NCBI RefSeq assembly: GCF_001748385.1
Contig: NZ_BCLI01000004.1
Coordinates: 310,001 to 374,000 of the forward strand
Reading direction: 5' to 3'
Origin: Vulcanisaeta thermophila
Lineage (GTDB): Archaea; Thermoproteota; Thermoprotei; Thermoproteales; Thermocladiaceae
DNA: 64,000 nt
Part shown: positions 43,841 through 51,692 of the stretch, piece by piece
Layout: each line of letters starts with the position of its first letter
Position numbering within the stretch: the stretch's first letter is position 1
The notes under the pieces: model-generated
The model's database searches: none
What the model saw: only the letters and a program-made list of their open reading frames with translations
What the model was told of the DNA's origin: nothing
Translations under genes and position numbers: made by a program

Positions 43841-44057
43841 TGGACAACACCCTTTGCAGGTCATTGATGAAACCGTTTAATGCGCCGTTCACAGTATTTT
43901 GTAGGTGCATTATTCCATTGACTGTGTTGCCGAAGAGGCCGGATATGAGGGATACCAGGGCTACCAGTATTGCCATGGCTATCCCTATTAGGAGAACCTC
44001 CTCTACGAATAGATCCCCCGCACGACTACCCCTCCTTCTACTAAACATGCCCTTCAT
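43818..44057 (-). CDS. Small pilin-like membrane protein
   Basis: A 79-residue protein with a basic N-terminus (MKGMFSRRRGSRAGD) followed by one strongly hydrophobic helix (LFVEEVLLIGIAMAILVALVSLISGLFG). A short polar tail follows. A charged leader ending before a small residue, with Glu near the start of the hydrophobic segment, is the layout of class III (PibD-processed) archaeal pilins, although it is shorter than most and the cleavage site is not certain. It is coupled to the coiled-coil gene downstream. Confidence 0.6.
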   Translation of the reverse strand: MKGMFSRRRGSRAGDLFVEEVLLIGIAMAILVALVSLISGLFGNTVNGIMHLQNTVNGALNGFINDLQRVLSNAFNLTG

Positions 44058-44106
44058 CAGTTAATTCAATCCAGGTAGATATTTAAACTACTGATGCTTA
44101 GGCCCC

Positions 44107-45099
44107 TCATTGTATGATGCGCTTGGGCTCCCTATAGTTAAGCTTGGCCACTATGTACGGTATAACTATGGGTAGCACTATCGTTGCGTCTGCAAATACG
44201 AAGGCTTGCTTTGCCGTGGGCTTAACCTTACCCCAGGTAATGGCCTCCCTTGGACGAGCACCACTTAATGAGCCGTCCCACTCCACGGCCATGGTTATGT
44301 AGACCACGTAATCAAGACCCCCCGTAAACTGGCTCCACCATATCACGTGATGCTTACTGATGCCACCACCCACTATTAAGGCCCCCAGGGATTTACTTGA
44401 GTAAACTATATCCATTAATTCATGCTCATCCTTAAGCAGGTCAATCCTAATGGGCCTACCCTCAGCCCTGGCCCTCTGTGTCTCATTGTATGTTAATATT
44501 GCCGTGCCAAATGCGCCGTCTACGAAGCCAGGCACGTATATGGGCACCCTGGCCCTGGCGGCTGCCCTAATTATTGAGTACTCATCATCAACCCTACTAC
44601 CCAATTCCCAAATCAACTCCCTAATACCCCATTCACCTTTAACCCTGGATAATTCACTAAGTGCTGAATGAACAAACCTCTCAATTAGGGGTCCATAGTG
44701 CTCCTTACTCACCGCCACATTACCAATCCTATGAATACCGGCCCTGCTCATCTCCACGTCATCAACGTCGAAGTAACTCAGGCGGTATTTACCACCCATG
44801 GACTTGGCGATGTCGTGGTCCAGGGTGCCCGCGGTGGTTATTACCACATCCACGAACCCCCTCTCGATGAACTTAGCAATTAATCCCCTCAGGCCCGTGG
44901 ATACTAGGTTGCCTGTGAAGGACATGAAGACCGTGGTGTCCCTATTGCTGTACATCTCCAGGAGCACATCCACCGCATCCGCCAAGTGCCTACTTTGGAA
45001 GCCTCCCATGACCCTGTACGCATTTATTAATTCATCGAGGCTCCTTATACCCACGTCTAGGTCCAGTACATCACCTACTATAAATGGTATTTCAGACAT
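44107..45099 (-). CDS. dys: Deoxyhypusine synthase
   Basis: A 330-residue enzyme that transfers the butylamine group of spermidine to a lysine of aIF5A, the first step of hypusine formation. VFMSFTGNLVSTGLRGLIAKF and ITTAGTLDHDIAKSMGG form the NAD site. PIYVPGFVDGAFGTAI, then VGGGISKHHVIWWSQFTGGLDYVVYIT, then WDGSLSGARPREAITWGKVKPTAKQAF with the lysine of the WGK motif (catalytic in the family) are all present. Length is normal and the gene stands alone. Confidence 0.95.
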   Translation of the reverse strand: MSEIPFIVGDVLDLDVGIRSLDELINAYRVMGGFQSRHLADAVDVLLEMYSNRDTTVFMSFTGNLVSTGLRGLIAKFIERGFVDVVITTAGTLDHDIAKSMGGKYRLSYFDVDDVEMSRAGIHRIGNVAVSKEHYGPLIERFVHSALSELSRVKGEWGIRELIWELGSRVDDEYSIIRAAARARVPIYVPGFVDGAFGTAILTYNETQRARAEGRPIRIDLLKDEHELMDIVYSSKSLGALIVGGGISKHHVIWWSQFTGGLDYVVYITMAVEWDGSLSGARPREAITWGKVKPTAKQAFVFADATIVLPIVIPYIVAKLNYREPKRIIQ

Positions 45100-45136
45100 A
45101 ACGCACCTTAGTGAGGGGTATTTTAAAAAGGCAATC

Positions 45137-45814
45137 TTACTTGATGAGCCTGAGCTCCTTAACGAGACCTGTCTTAATTAATTCATTAATCATATTCCTA
45201 ACCTGCCTATTGGTTAGTCCAGTCTTAAGGGCTATATCCTCAATGGACCTATTCCCATCAATAAGCTTCGCTATGCTTATTAGGTTCTCATCATGTAGTA
45301 GCGTGTCCGCGTTCTTAATCCCCTCAGTGGGTATGGGCACCTCCATACCCGGTATCTTATAGAGGTAAATCTTATGGCTCCTCCACTCCTCGTACAGATC
45401 CTCCACAATGAGGGGTTTCCAGCCGGGCATTTCGAAGTCGTGACTAACAACCCTAGTGCCCGGCCTTAACTCCCTCTCTAATTTAGGCCTAATCCTCTCA
45501 TTCACACTGGTTAGTAGGTACATAAAGACCACGTCCGCATCCGAGAGATCCTCCTCGAAGAAGTTCCCATAAATCACCTTAACCCTATCCTCAAGGCCTA
45601 GGTCCTTAACCCTCCTAAGCGTTTGCTCGTAGAGGTCCTTCCTAATCTCTATGCATGCTGACTGGGCCCCAAACTCCCTGGCCGCTATTATGACAACCCT
45701 ACCATCGCCACAACCAAGATCGTAAACCACCTCATCCCTCCTCACATTGGCCAGTTGGAGCATCCTCCTGACCACAACCTCAGGCGTGGGTACGAAGGGT
45801 ACGTCGTAGGGCAT
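45137..45814 (-). CDS. aKMT-like protein lysine methyltransferase fused to a winged-helix domain
   Basis: A 225-residue protein. Residues 1-155 match the crenarchaeal protein lysine methyltransferase aKMT known from Sulfolobus: FVPTPEVVVRRML, SAM motif YDLGCGDGRVVIIAA (DLGCGDG at 32-38), GNFFEEDLSDADVVFMYLLTSVNE, LRPGTRVVSHDFEMPGWKP. Characterised aKMT is about 160 residues and ends there. Here about 60 extra residues (NADTLLHDENLISIAKLIDGNRSIEDIALKTGLTNRQVRNMINELIKTGLVKELRLIK) form a winged-helix-like module. The extension may tether the enzyme to nucleic acid or partners; this is inference. Confidence 0.8.
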   Translation of the reverse strand: MPYDVPFVPTPEVVVRRMLQLANVRRDEVVYDLGCGDGRVVIIAAREFGAQSACIEIRKDLYEQTLRRVKDLGLEDRVKVIYGNFFEEDLSDADVVFMYLLTSVNERIRPKLERELRPGTRVVSHDFEMPGWKPLIVEDLYEEWRSHKIYLYKIPGMEVPIPTEGIKNADTLLHDENLISIAKLIDGNRSIEDIALKTGLTNRQVRNMINELIKTGLVKELRLIK

Positions 45815-45870
45815 GGAGGTATGGTAATCCAGTGATATTTATTTCTTTGCTTAATATCAATCACAAAGCA

Positions 45871-46314
45871 TCAAGTGCTCGCAAGCCCCGGTGATGCCCT
45901 GTGAACCCCGGGCCTCCTTATTAACCTAACCCTAACCTTACCGTCATACTCAACATCGAAGTCCAGTAAACCCCTCTTCCTGAGTATTTTCAGGGCGTCG
46001 ATTAATAAACCACGCTCATCACTGGACACCCTGGATAATGCATCGTCAAGATCCTCGGAATCACTCAGAACGTTAATAAACTTCTTAATCAATGCCGAGT
46101 TTAAATCCAGGTTCTTAAACTCATCATTACTGAAGATTAAATCCCTCGTGGAAGCCTCGGTTATTGAGTACACCTCAATCAGCGCATTAATTATGGATAT
46201 GCATCTAAATATTAGGTCGTTAATTAATGGGACCAATTCCGAGAACTCGGGATACTTAGTACCCAACTTGTCAATGATTACCTTTAGTTCACTCATTTTC
46301 TCAATCAGATCCAT
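45871..46314 (-). CDS. Helical protein of unknown function
   Basis: A 147-residue protein, mostly helical and acidic in the first 120 residues (MDLIEKMSELKVIIDKLGTKYPEFSELVPLINDLIFRCISIINALIEVYSI) and then short and basic (YDGKVRVRLIRRPGVHR). DERGLLIDALKILRKRGLLDFDVEYDGKVRVRLIR looks like the last helix and wing of a winged-helix domain. It is the downstream-most gene of the compact reverse run 45871-51640, 66 nt after the M48 protease gene. I do not recognise the family. Confidence 0.6.
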   Translation of the reverse strand: MDLIEKMSELKVIIDKLGTKYPEFSELVPLINDLIFRCISIINALIEVYSITEASTRDLIFSNDEFKNLDLNSALIKKFINVLSDSEDLDDALSRVSSDERGLLIDALKILRKRGLLDFDVEYDGKVRVRLIRRPGVHRASPGLAST

Positions 46315-46380
46315 GACAGAGGTAGTGCGTGCAGGGCCCTAATTAAGGTAATCCGTGGAATTCACTAAATGTGGTATGTA

Positions 46381-47658
46381 TTATACATGTATCACTGAAC
46401 TGTGTATCCGTGGTTCTGGGTATGATGATACCTTCATGATCCTCTTAATTATTGTTGGGTGCATTGAGAATAGCCCGGGCCTCCTATGGGTAACCTCCAT
46501 CAATAATTCCCTCCAGGCAACCTTCCTTAGCGCATTTATGAGGGATTCCTTACCCACAAAGTTTAGTGTGTACTTATCAGCTGAGTACTCACTGAGCTTC
46601 ATTACATACGTTATTAATAGTAATTCCATAAGCACCAACGCCATGAGCATTGGTATGACCGGGAGACTTAACATTGACGTTAAGTGGGTTATGAAGGCTA
46701 TGTTCAGGGCCTCGCTTAATGATATTAGGAATAGGAGCTTAATGGAATCCGAATGCCTAATATGGCCGATTTCATGGGCCAACACCGCCATTAACTCATC
46801 AATGTTTAAGCACGAGATCAACTTGGTACTGATCAGCACATAATTCAGGCCGGGTAATCCCATGGATGCCGCATTGCATTGATTCATGTTTACCAGGTAT
46901 AGGCGCACATTCCTACCAATCCTCAACCTAGACCTAAGCTCGCCAATGCTTATCGTATCCTCACTAAAACCAACAACACCCCTCAGTGAAGCCAGTAGGT
47001 AAATGAACCTCCTAACCTCATCAATGGATTTAGAACCACCAATACTACTGAGTAACTTATTTACGCGTTCCGAGTCCACGCTCAATTCATCGTAGACGAC
47101 CGTGAACCTGATTATACTTACATCATCAATTAAACCACCCCTAATACTAATCCTTAGTAAGTATGCGTAGAGTATGGGTATTAATAATGGTGTTAGGACC
47201 ATTAAGAGCACAATGTGCATTGAGATTGCCCCACTAAGCAGTCTAAGGAGGATTGCTACTATTGATATTGAGAATAGGGTTATGATTAAGATACCCATTA
47301 GGCCAAGGAGTGGGGAGCCCAGGTTTGGTAATTCACTAATCCTATAAACCCTATCCCCCCTCCTTATTAATAATATTGAGATTCTACGTAGACCCTCAGT
47401 GCCTATGTACCTAAAGACCAGGGCATTAATCAACTCCTTAGTCCTACCCTTACCCCTGATCTCCAGCGAGTCATTTAGTTTCACCTGGGCATAGCCATTA
47501 TCGTCGTATAGGGATAGCTTCACGGATTCGTTGGTAACCTCCTTAACAATATAGGGTGCATTTATGACCGTGTGGGTATAGCGCTCGATGTAGTTTATGA
47601 GACCTGTGGGGTTTGTGATTAATTTACGGATTATTTGATTGGGATTTGAATCCGCCAT
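46381..47658 (-). CDS. Membrane M48 family metalloprotease (HtpX-like)
   Basis: A 425-residue protein. The zinc site is HEIGH at 295-299 (AVLAHEIGHIRHSD). Two hydrophobic segments at about 115-140 and 146-170 and a pair near 307-350 give the HtpX/Ste24-like layout. The downstream EYSADKYTLNFVG supplies the third zinc ligand region (E-x3-D). An N-terminal soluble region of about 110 residues, including VKLSLYDDNGYAQVKLNDSLEI, is not part of the usual HtpX and may be a sensor or substrate domain. The start overlaps the upstream winged-helix gene by 35 bp, so the two are coupled. Confidence 0.85.
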   Translation of the reverse strand: MADSNPNQIIRKLITNPTGLINYIERYTHTVINAPYIVKEVTNESVKLSLYDDNGYAQVKLNDSLEIRGKGRTKELINALVFRYIGTEGLRRISILLIRRGDRVYRISELPNLGSPLLGLMGILIITLFSISIVAILLRLLSGAISMHIVLLMVLTPLLIPILYAYLLRISIRGGLIDDVSIIRFTVVYDELSVDSERVNKLLSSIGGSKSIDEVRRFIYLLASLRGVVGFSEDTISIGELRSRLRIGRNVRLYLVNMNQCNAASMGLPGLNYVLISTKLISCLNIDELMAVLAHEIGHIRHSDSIKLLFLISLSEALNIAFITHLTSMLSLPVIPMLMALVLMELLLITYVMKLSEYSADKYTLNFVGKESLINALRKVAWRELLMEVTHRRPGLFSMHPTIIKRIMKVSSYPEPRIHSSVIHV

Positions 47659-48088
47659 CCGTGATGGGTTGCAGAGAGTTTATTTTTTGTGCATTAGCCA
47701 AGTCCTTAATCATATTAATACTTATATTACCTCTCCTAGTGGTGCGGTAATTATCGATTAGCATGAGTATTTCGTGTACATTGCCAGATTCTAGGAGGAG
47801 CCAGAAGTCGGAGCCCCTCATGATCCCGTAAACCTTACCACGGGCACTCCTCTTAATTACACGCACCAAGCCCAACTCCACTAATTCCTCCAGGAAGTTC
47901 CTAACCACCACACTCTCTGACCTTGGGCTCTTCCTGGTCCAAATCGATATGTCCTGGGCCACCTTAGCGGGCCTAAACGTTATTAATTGCCCCCTGGAGT
48001 TCCTAACCATGTCCTTAAGCATCTGCAGGATTAGTATTTTCACCTTCCTCGTGTCCATCACTGGGTTTTCGTACGTTGATTTATGCAT
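47624..48088 (-). CDS. Winged-helix DNA-binding protein
   Basis: A protein of about 154 residues. VKILILQMLKDMV...KVAQDISIWTRKSPRSESVVVRNFLEELVELGLVRVIKRSARGKVYGIM has the helix-turn-helix with wing of archaeal MarR/ArsR-like regulators. A C-terminal helical tail follows. The ATG at 48088 fits a TATA-like aatttaag about 27 nt upstream; a TTG at 48091 and an ATG at 48058 are alternatives. It overlaps the protease gene, so it probably regulates or works with it. Confidence 0.7.
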   Translation of the reverse strand: MHKSTYENPVMDTRKVKILILQMLKDMVRNSRGQLITFRPAKVAQDISIWTRKSPRSESVVVRNFLEELVELGLVRVIKRSARGKVYGIMRGSDFWLLLESGNVHEILMLIDNYRTTRRGNISINMIKDLANAQKINSLQPITDGGFKSQSNNP

Positions 48089-48180
48089 CAAGGGCTTTAC
48101 GTATATCTGCTTAAATTTATAATTTGAATATTGAGAACACTGGCGGTGAATGCTCCGTCAGAGTATCAATGGAGGGTTCC

Positions 48181-49548
48181 CTATTTATCTTTCAATTTGT
48201 AATCTATATCCAGTATCTTCTCAATCAGTTTCTCATCAGCCTGTAGTATTCGTTCTATCTCATTAATACGATCCCTAAGACCAGCCACCTCATCCTCCAA
48301 GTCCGCCAACTGCTTACTAAACAATGACTCACCCGGTGCATTACCCAAGGCTCTACTTAGTAATGCGTTACCGTCAGTTAAATCCCCATTGCCATTACCA
48401 TTGGGTTTCTGGGGACCAACTGCCCTTAAATCCCTGGTGCCTCCATGGTCACCGGAATCCCTGACGGTGGTACTAACCTCCATAAGCCTATCCACGCCTT
48501 GATCCTCACTGGCTTGTTTAGTCTTCGTGCCTGTAAATCTAACTATCACGTGATTCCTAACTGGGGGCGAGCGTAATGGTCTTATTCTCACTATTCCCTC
48601 GCCAGTAATCACGAGGGCCTCCTCGGGGGTTATCTCACTCAGTTTCTTAATTAACTCCTCAGATAGGAAAACACCACCCTCTAGGAAATCGGGCTTCATC
48701 TTAAACATGATAATGTTACAATGCTTAAGCAGTGAGGTTCTGGGTATGGCGTTACTCACTAGGACCGCCCTAACGCCATACTTGCCAGTCTCCATGAGTA
48801 TGTGATCAACTATTGTGAAGCCACTTGAGTCATTACCAACCAGGTTCTGGGCCTCCTCAATAACCAGGACGTGGCTCACACCCCTACGTATAATGCCCTC
48901 CCTCATGTAGTGGACGTATAATGACGCGAGTAGGAACGCCATCACCAACCTCTTCTCCTCAATAATCGTTAAGTCACTGAGGTCAATAACGGCGTCTGAC
49001 CTTGTAAGGAGCTTTATGTCAATGACACCACCGTCTAGGTTACCCGCCACGTACTCCAACCTCCTTAGTATCCCAGCCTTCATCTCGGCCTCGGCCCTTG
49101 TGTTCACGAGGTAGTTATTGACCTTGTCAATAATGTCGCTGAGGCTTTCATAATCGCCATCCCTAATAATCCTATAGAGAAGGTACATACTGGGCTCGTT
49201 GAGGTTTAGGCCGAAGCCCAGTATTTCAGTTAGTAGCTTCGGGGGTATACCCCTGAGGTTTATCCTGATGGCGTTAACGGGCACTGTGGTCAGAAGCCCT
49301 GAGTACTCCCCATGCCAGTCCAAAACAGTGACCACGTACTTCCTACTTAGCCTATTAACCATGGCCCTGACGAGGGATGACTTCCCACTCCTGGTGGGCC
49401 CCAGGATGCATATGTGCTTATTCAGCGGTAGCCTATACGGTACCCCATACCTAGTCCCCACGGTAACACCGTCACTAATGTCCCTAACGAATGATGCTAA
49501 GGTTACGGATGCCGAAACAGCCAGCGCGCCCAGTGCCAGTGGATCCAC
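48181..49548 (-). CDS. HerA/VirB4-like ATPase with hydrophobic N-terminus and coiled-coil C-terminus
   Basis: A 455-residue FtsK-HerA superfamily ATPase. Walker A is LGPTRSGKSSLV (Gly50-Ser57), followed by VTVLDWHGEYSGL as in HerA (DxHGEY). Walker B is HVLVIEEAQNLV with Glu231-Glu232. VLVSNAIPRTSLLKHCNIIMFKM is the sensor/arginine region. The canonical N-terminal HAS barrel is absent; a hydrophobic segment (residues 1-21) may be a membrane anchor. The C-terminus from about 400 is a heptad-like coiled coil (LADLEDEVAGLRDRINEIERIL). No NurA nuclease is adjacent. It lies 33 nt downstream of an XPD-like helicase gene. Confidence 0.82.
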   Translation of the reverse strand: MDPLALGALAVSASVTLASFVRDISDGVTVGTRYGVPYRLPLNKHICILGPTRSGKSSLVRAMVNRLSRKYVVTVLDWHGEYSGLLTTVPVNAIRINLRGIPPKLLTEILGFGLNLNEPSMYLLYRIIRDGDYESLSDIIDKVNNYLVNTRAEAEMKAGILRRLEYVAGNLDGGVIDIKLLTRSDAVIDLSDLTIIEEKRLVMAFLLASLYVHYMREGIIRRGVSHVLVIEEAQNLVGNDSSGFTIVDHILMETGKYGVRAVLVSNAIPRTSLLKHCNIIMFKMKPDFLEGGVFLSEELIKKLSEITPEEALVITGEGIVRIRPLRSPPVRNHVIVRFTGTKTKQASEDQGVDRLMEVSTTVRDSGDHGGTRDLRAVGPQKPNGNGNGDLTDGNALLSRALGNAPGESLFSKQLADLEDEVAGLRDRINEIERILQADEKLIEKILDIDYKLKDK

Positions 49549-49581
49549 GTATAATGATGTGCAGGTAATTTAATAAGCCAC

Positions 49582-51192
49582 TTAATCCCCGGCCCATGGG
49601 TTTAGCTTAAGCAATGCCCTGTAATTAATACTCCTCATGCTAACCGCTAACCACCTGGGCATGAACCTCCTGTACTTATAGAACCTCTCGTCAAGCAATA
49701 ACGCCACCTTCCTATTCCTATCCAAATCCCTGAGGAGCCTTCCGATTATTTGAACCGTGAGCGAGACCGCTGGGAATAGATACGTGGTTGTGAACCCACC
49801 CACGCCCATCCTTGAGTAAAACCTGGCCTTCATGGAACCCCACTGGCTAAATTGGGGTAGTGGGAAGCCCACGATCATAATCCCCACGAGCTCGTTATCC
49901 AGGAAATTAATACCCTCACTCACGGGGCTCTGGGCGTACGTTATGAGCAGGGACCTCCCCCACCTAGCCTCCTCCCTAAACTTATCAATCACCTCCGATG
50001 ATTTGGATGAATCATCAAGTACAAACACGGGCACCCCCCAGGGAGGGTCTAGGTGATTGTTCACGAAGAACGACAAGTACTCAATACTTGGAAAGAACAC
50101 GGCCAGGCCCCCGGCAGGCGGTGCCGTGTTTACGAAGTGCCTAATGAAGTCGTTGATTAACTCAACGTAGGGCTTAGACACCCTTAGGTTGAGGGTTAGT
50201 TTCAACCCCCCGGCAACAAACACCCTTAGGTTCGCTGCGTAGTCCCTGGGCATCTCCTCAATATCAACATAACCAGGCCTTAAACCAACTAGGCTTAGTA
50301 TCTTCATGAAACGCCTACTCACCGATGCCGAAAGGAACAACGCATTAGAGACCCTATTGACCAAGTCCCTAATGGGCCTCAGGCTTAGGCACCTAAGCCT
50401 AACCAACCTACCATCGAATGTGAATGCGCATAGGTCATCCCCATGGTGCATTAATAATTTAAGTGCTAAATCACTCATTCCCTCAGAACCCTCAAGCAAC
50501 TCCTCAATATCAAAGCCCCTAAGCAACACCACCTCCTCACCCTCAGCAACAACCTCACCAATCCTCTGGAGGAGCCTCCTCGCAAGTTTATTACCATCAT
50601 GGGCCCACCGCGCTAAGTCCCTGGGCTCCAGGGTTATTACGGTCTCAACACCGGGGATCACATTATGAAACTCATCCATAATGAGTAGAACGCCATCCCT
50701 GCCCCACTCATTCAATATGTTAATTAATTCCAGGTATAACTCGTTATTAGAAAGAAAGGCATGCGTCACCACCACAATGGGTAATTGATGCGCCAGGGCC
50801 CTGTTTACCTCGTAAGGACAAACACTAAGCTTTATGTAATCCATCAAGTCACAGGTGTTGAGGGTTAAGGGGCTCCTTAAGTCCTTAACCTTACAAACAC
50901 CGCTAAGCCTAAGATCAAGGCACTGCTTCTGGGACTGGGCGTTGAAGGGGCAGAGAACCTCGCGACCTAGGAATAAACTAACCCTATCCCGAAGCCCCAA
51001 TTCGCTGAAGAAACCACATAGTTGAAGGGCCTCCATCCTAGACCTTGTCATTATGAGAACCCTACCACCACCCTCAACCCATCCCTTGGCAACCCTCACG
51101 GCCAGCCTCGACTTGCCAAAGCCAGGGTATGCGTCTATGACTAGGGAGCCTCGCCTTCGCAATTCATTGATTACCCATGCCTCATTAATCAT
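49582..51192 (-). CDS. XPD/DinG-like Fe-S superfamily 2 helicase
   Basis: A 536-residue divergent Rad3/XPD-type helicase. Motif I is IDAYPGFGKSRLA (Gly24-Ser28, not the usual TGSGKT). Cysteines 81, 91, 100 and 125 (LCPF, KQC, GVC, CPY) are spaced like the 4Fe-4S ligands of XPD. Motif II is IMDEFHNV (DEFH 173-176). The second RecA domain carries GLAVFFPSIEYLSFF, ITYAQSPVSEGINF and QIIGRLLRDLDRNRKVALLLDERF (motif VI). It is related to XPD but clearly not the standard archaeal XPD; a bona fide XPD would be elsewhere. It is followed closely by the HerA-like gene. Confidence 0.84.
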   Translation of the reverse strand: MINEAWVINELRRRGSLVIDAYPGFGKSRLAVRVAKGWVEGGGRVLIMTRSRMEALQLCGFFSELGLRDRVSLFLGREVLCPFNAQSQKQCLDLRLSGVCKVKDLRSPLTLNTCDLMDYIKLSVCPYEVNRALAHQLPIVVVTHAFLSNNELYLELINILNEWGRDGVLLIMDEFHNVIPGVETVITLEPRDLARWAHDGNKLARRLLQRIGEVVAEGEEVVLLRGFDIEELLEGSEGMSDLALKLLMHHGDDLCAFTFDGRLVRLRCLSLRPIRDLVNRVSNALFLSASVSRRFMKILSLVGLRPGYVDIEEMPRDYAANLRVFVAGGLKLTLNLRVSKPYVELINDFIRHFVNTAPPAGGLAVFFPSIEYLSFFVNNHLDPPWGVPVFVLDDSSKSSEVIDKFREEARWGRSLLITYAQSPVSEGINFLDNELVGIMIVGFPLPQFSQWGSMKARFYSRMGVGGFTTTYLFPAVSLTVQIIGRLLRDLDRNRKVALLLDERFYKYRRFMPRWLAVSMRSINYRALLKLNPWAGD

Positions 51193-51232
51193 TAAAACCT
51201 TAAATTATAATCCAGGATTACTAATAAGGTGC

Positions 51233-51640
51233 TTATGTCCCTGTCTCGTAAATCCTGGACTTACTCTCCCCAAGGAATTTCTTCTTAACATCATTCAGCT
51301 TATTCAGGACATCATTGAGGGTCTTCATAACAACATTGTCATTCCTCACCTCGTCTAGGTCCATGCAGTTTTTGATCAACCTCTGAAATAACTCATCAAC
51401 AATGCCCTCAGGGAGTCTTTCCAAGGCCTCCCTGTAAATCCTGGGCAGTTCATTGTCTATGAAGTTTAGCAGGTCCTTAATGTCTCTCCAATTATCCTCG
51501 GACTGCCTAATGATTGATAGGATGGTTTCCAAGCTGTACCTCTCATCGGCGGATAACTTAGTATCGTCAATGCCCAGGTAGGCACGGTTGAGGCAGTACC
51601 TAACGAACCTGTAAAGCAGTGGGTTCACGCTAAGGGCCAT
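51233..51640 (-). CDS. Helical protein of unknown function upstream of XPD-like helicase
   Basis: A 135-residue all-helical acidic protein (LSADERYSLETILSIIRQSEDNWRDIKDLLNFIDNELPRIYREALERL). A basic end (DVLNKLNDVKKKFLGESKSRIYE) may be a tail helix. The start is the ATG at 51640, and the stop lies 40 nt before the helicase gene, so it is the first gene of the reverse run. It is divergent from a threonine-synthase-like gene. I do not recognise the family. Confidence 0.65.
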   Translation of the reverse strand: MALSVNPLLYRFVRYCLNRAYLGIDDTKLSADERYSLETILSIIRQSEDNWRDIKDLLNFIDNELPRIYREALERLPEGIVDELFQRLIKNCMDLDEVRNDNVVMKTLNDVLNKLNDVKKKFLGESKSRIYETGT

Positions 51641-51661
51641 TGACTTAGCCTGTGAATTAAC

Positions 51662-51671
51662 GTTTAAAAAT
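51662..51671 (+). promoter_or_regulatory. TATA box of the threonine-synthase-like gene
   Basis: The element gtttaaaaat is centred 27 nt before the ATG at 51693, giving a leaderless start. It decides against the ATG at 51681. Confidence 0.55.
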
Positions 51672-51692
51672 CTAAGCCCTGTGACTACGGTA

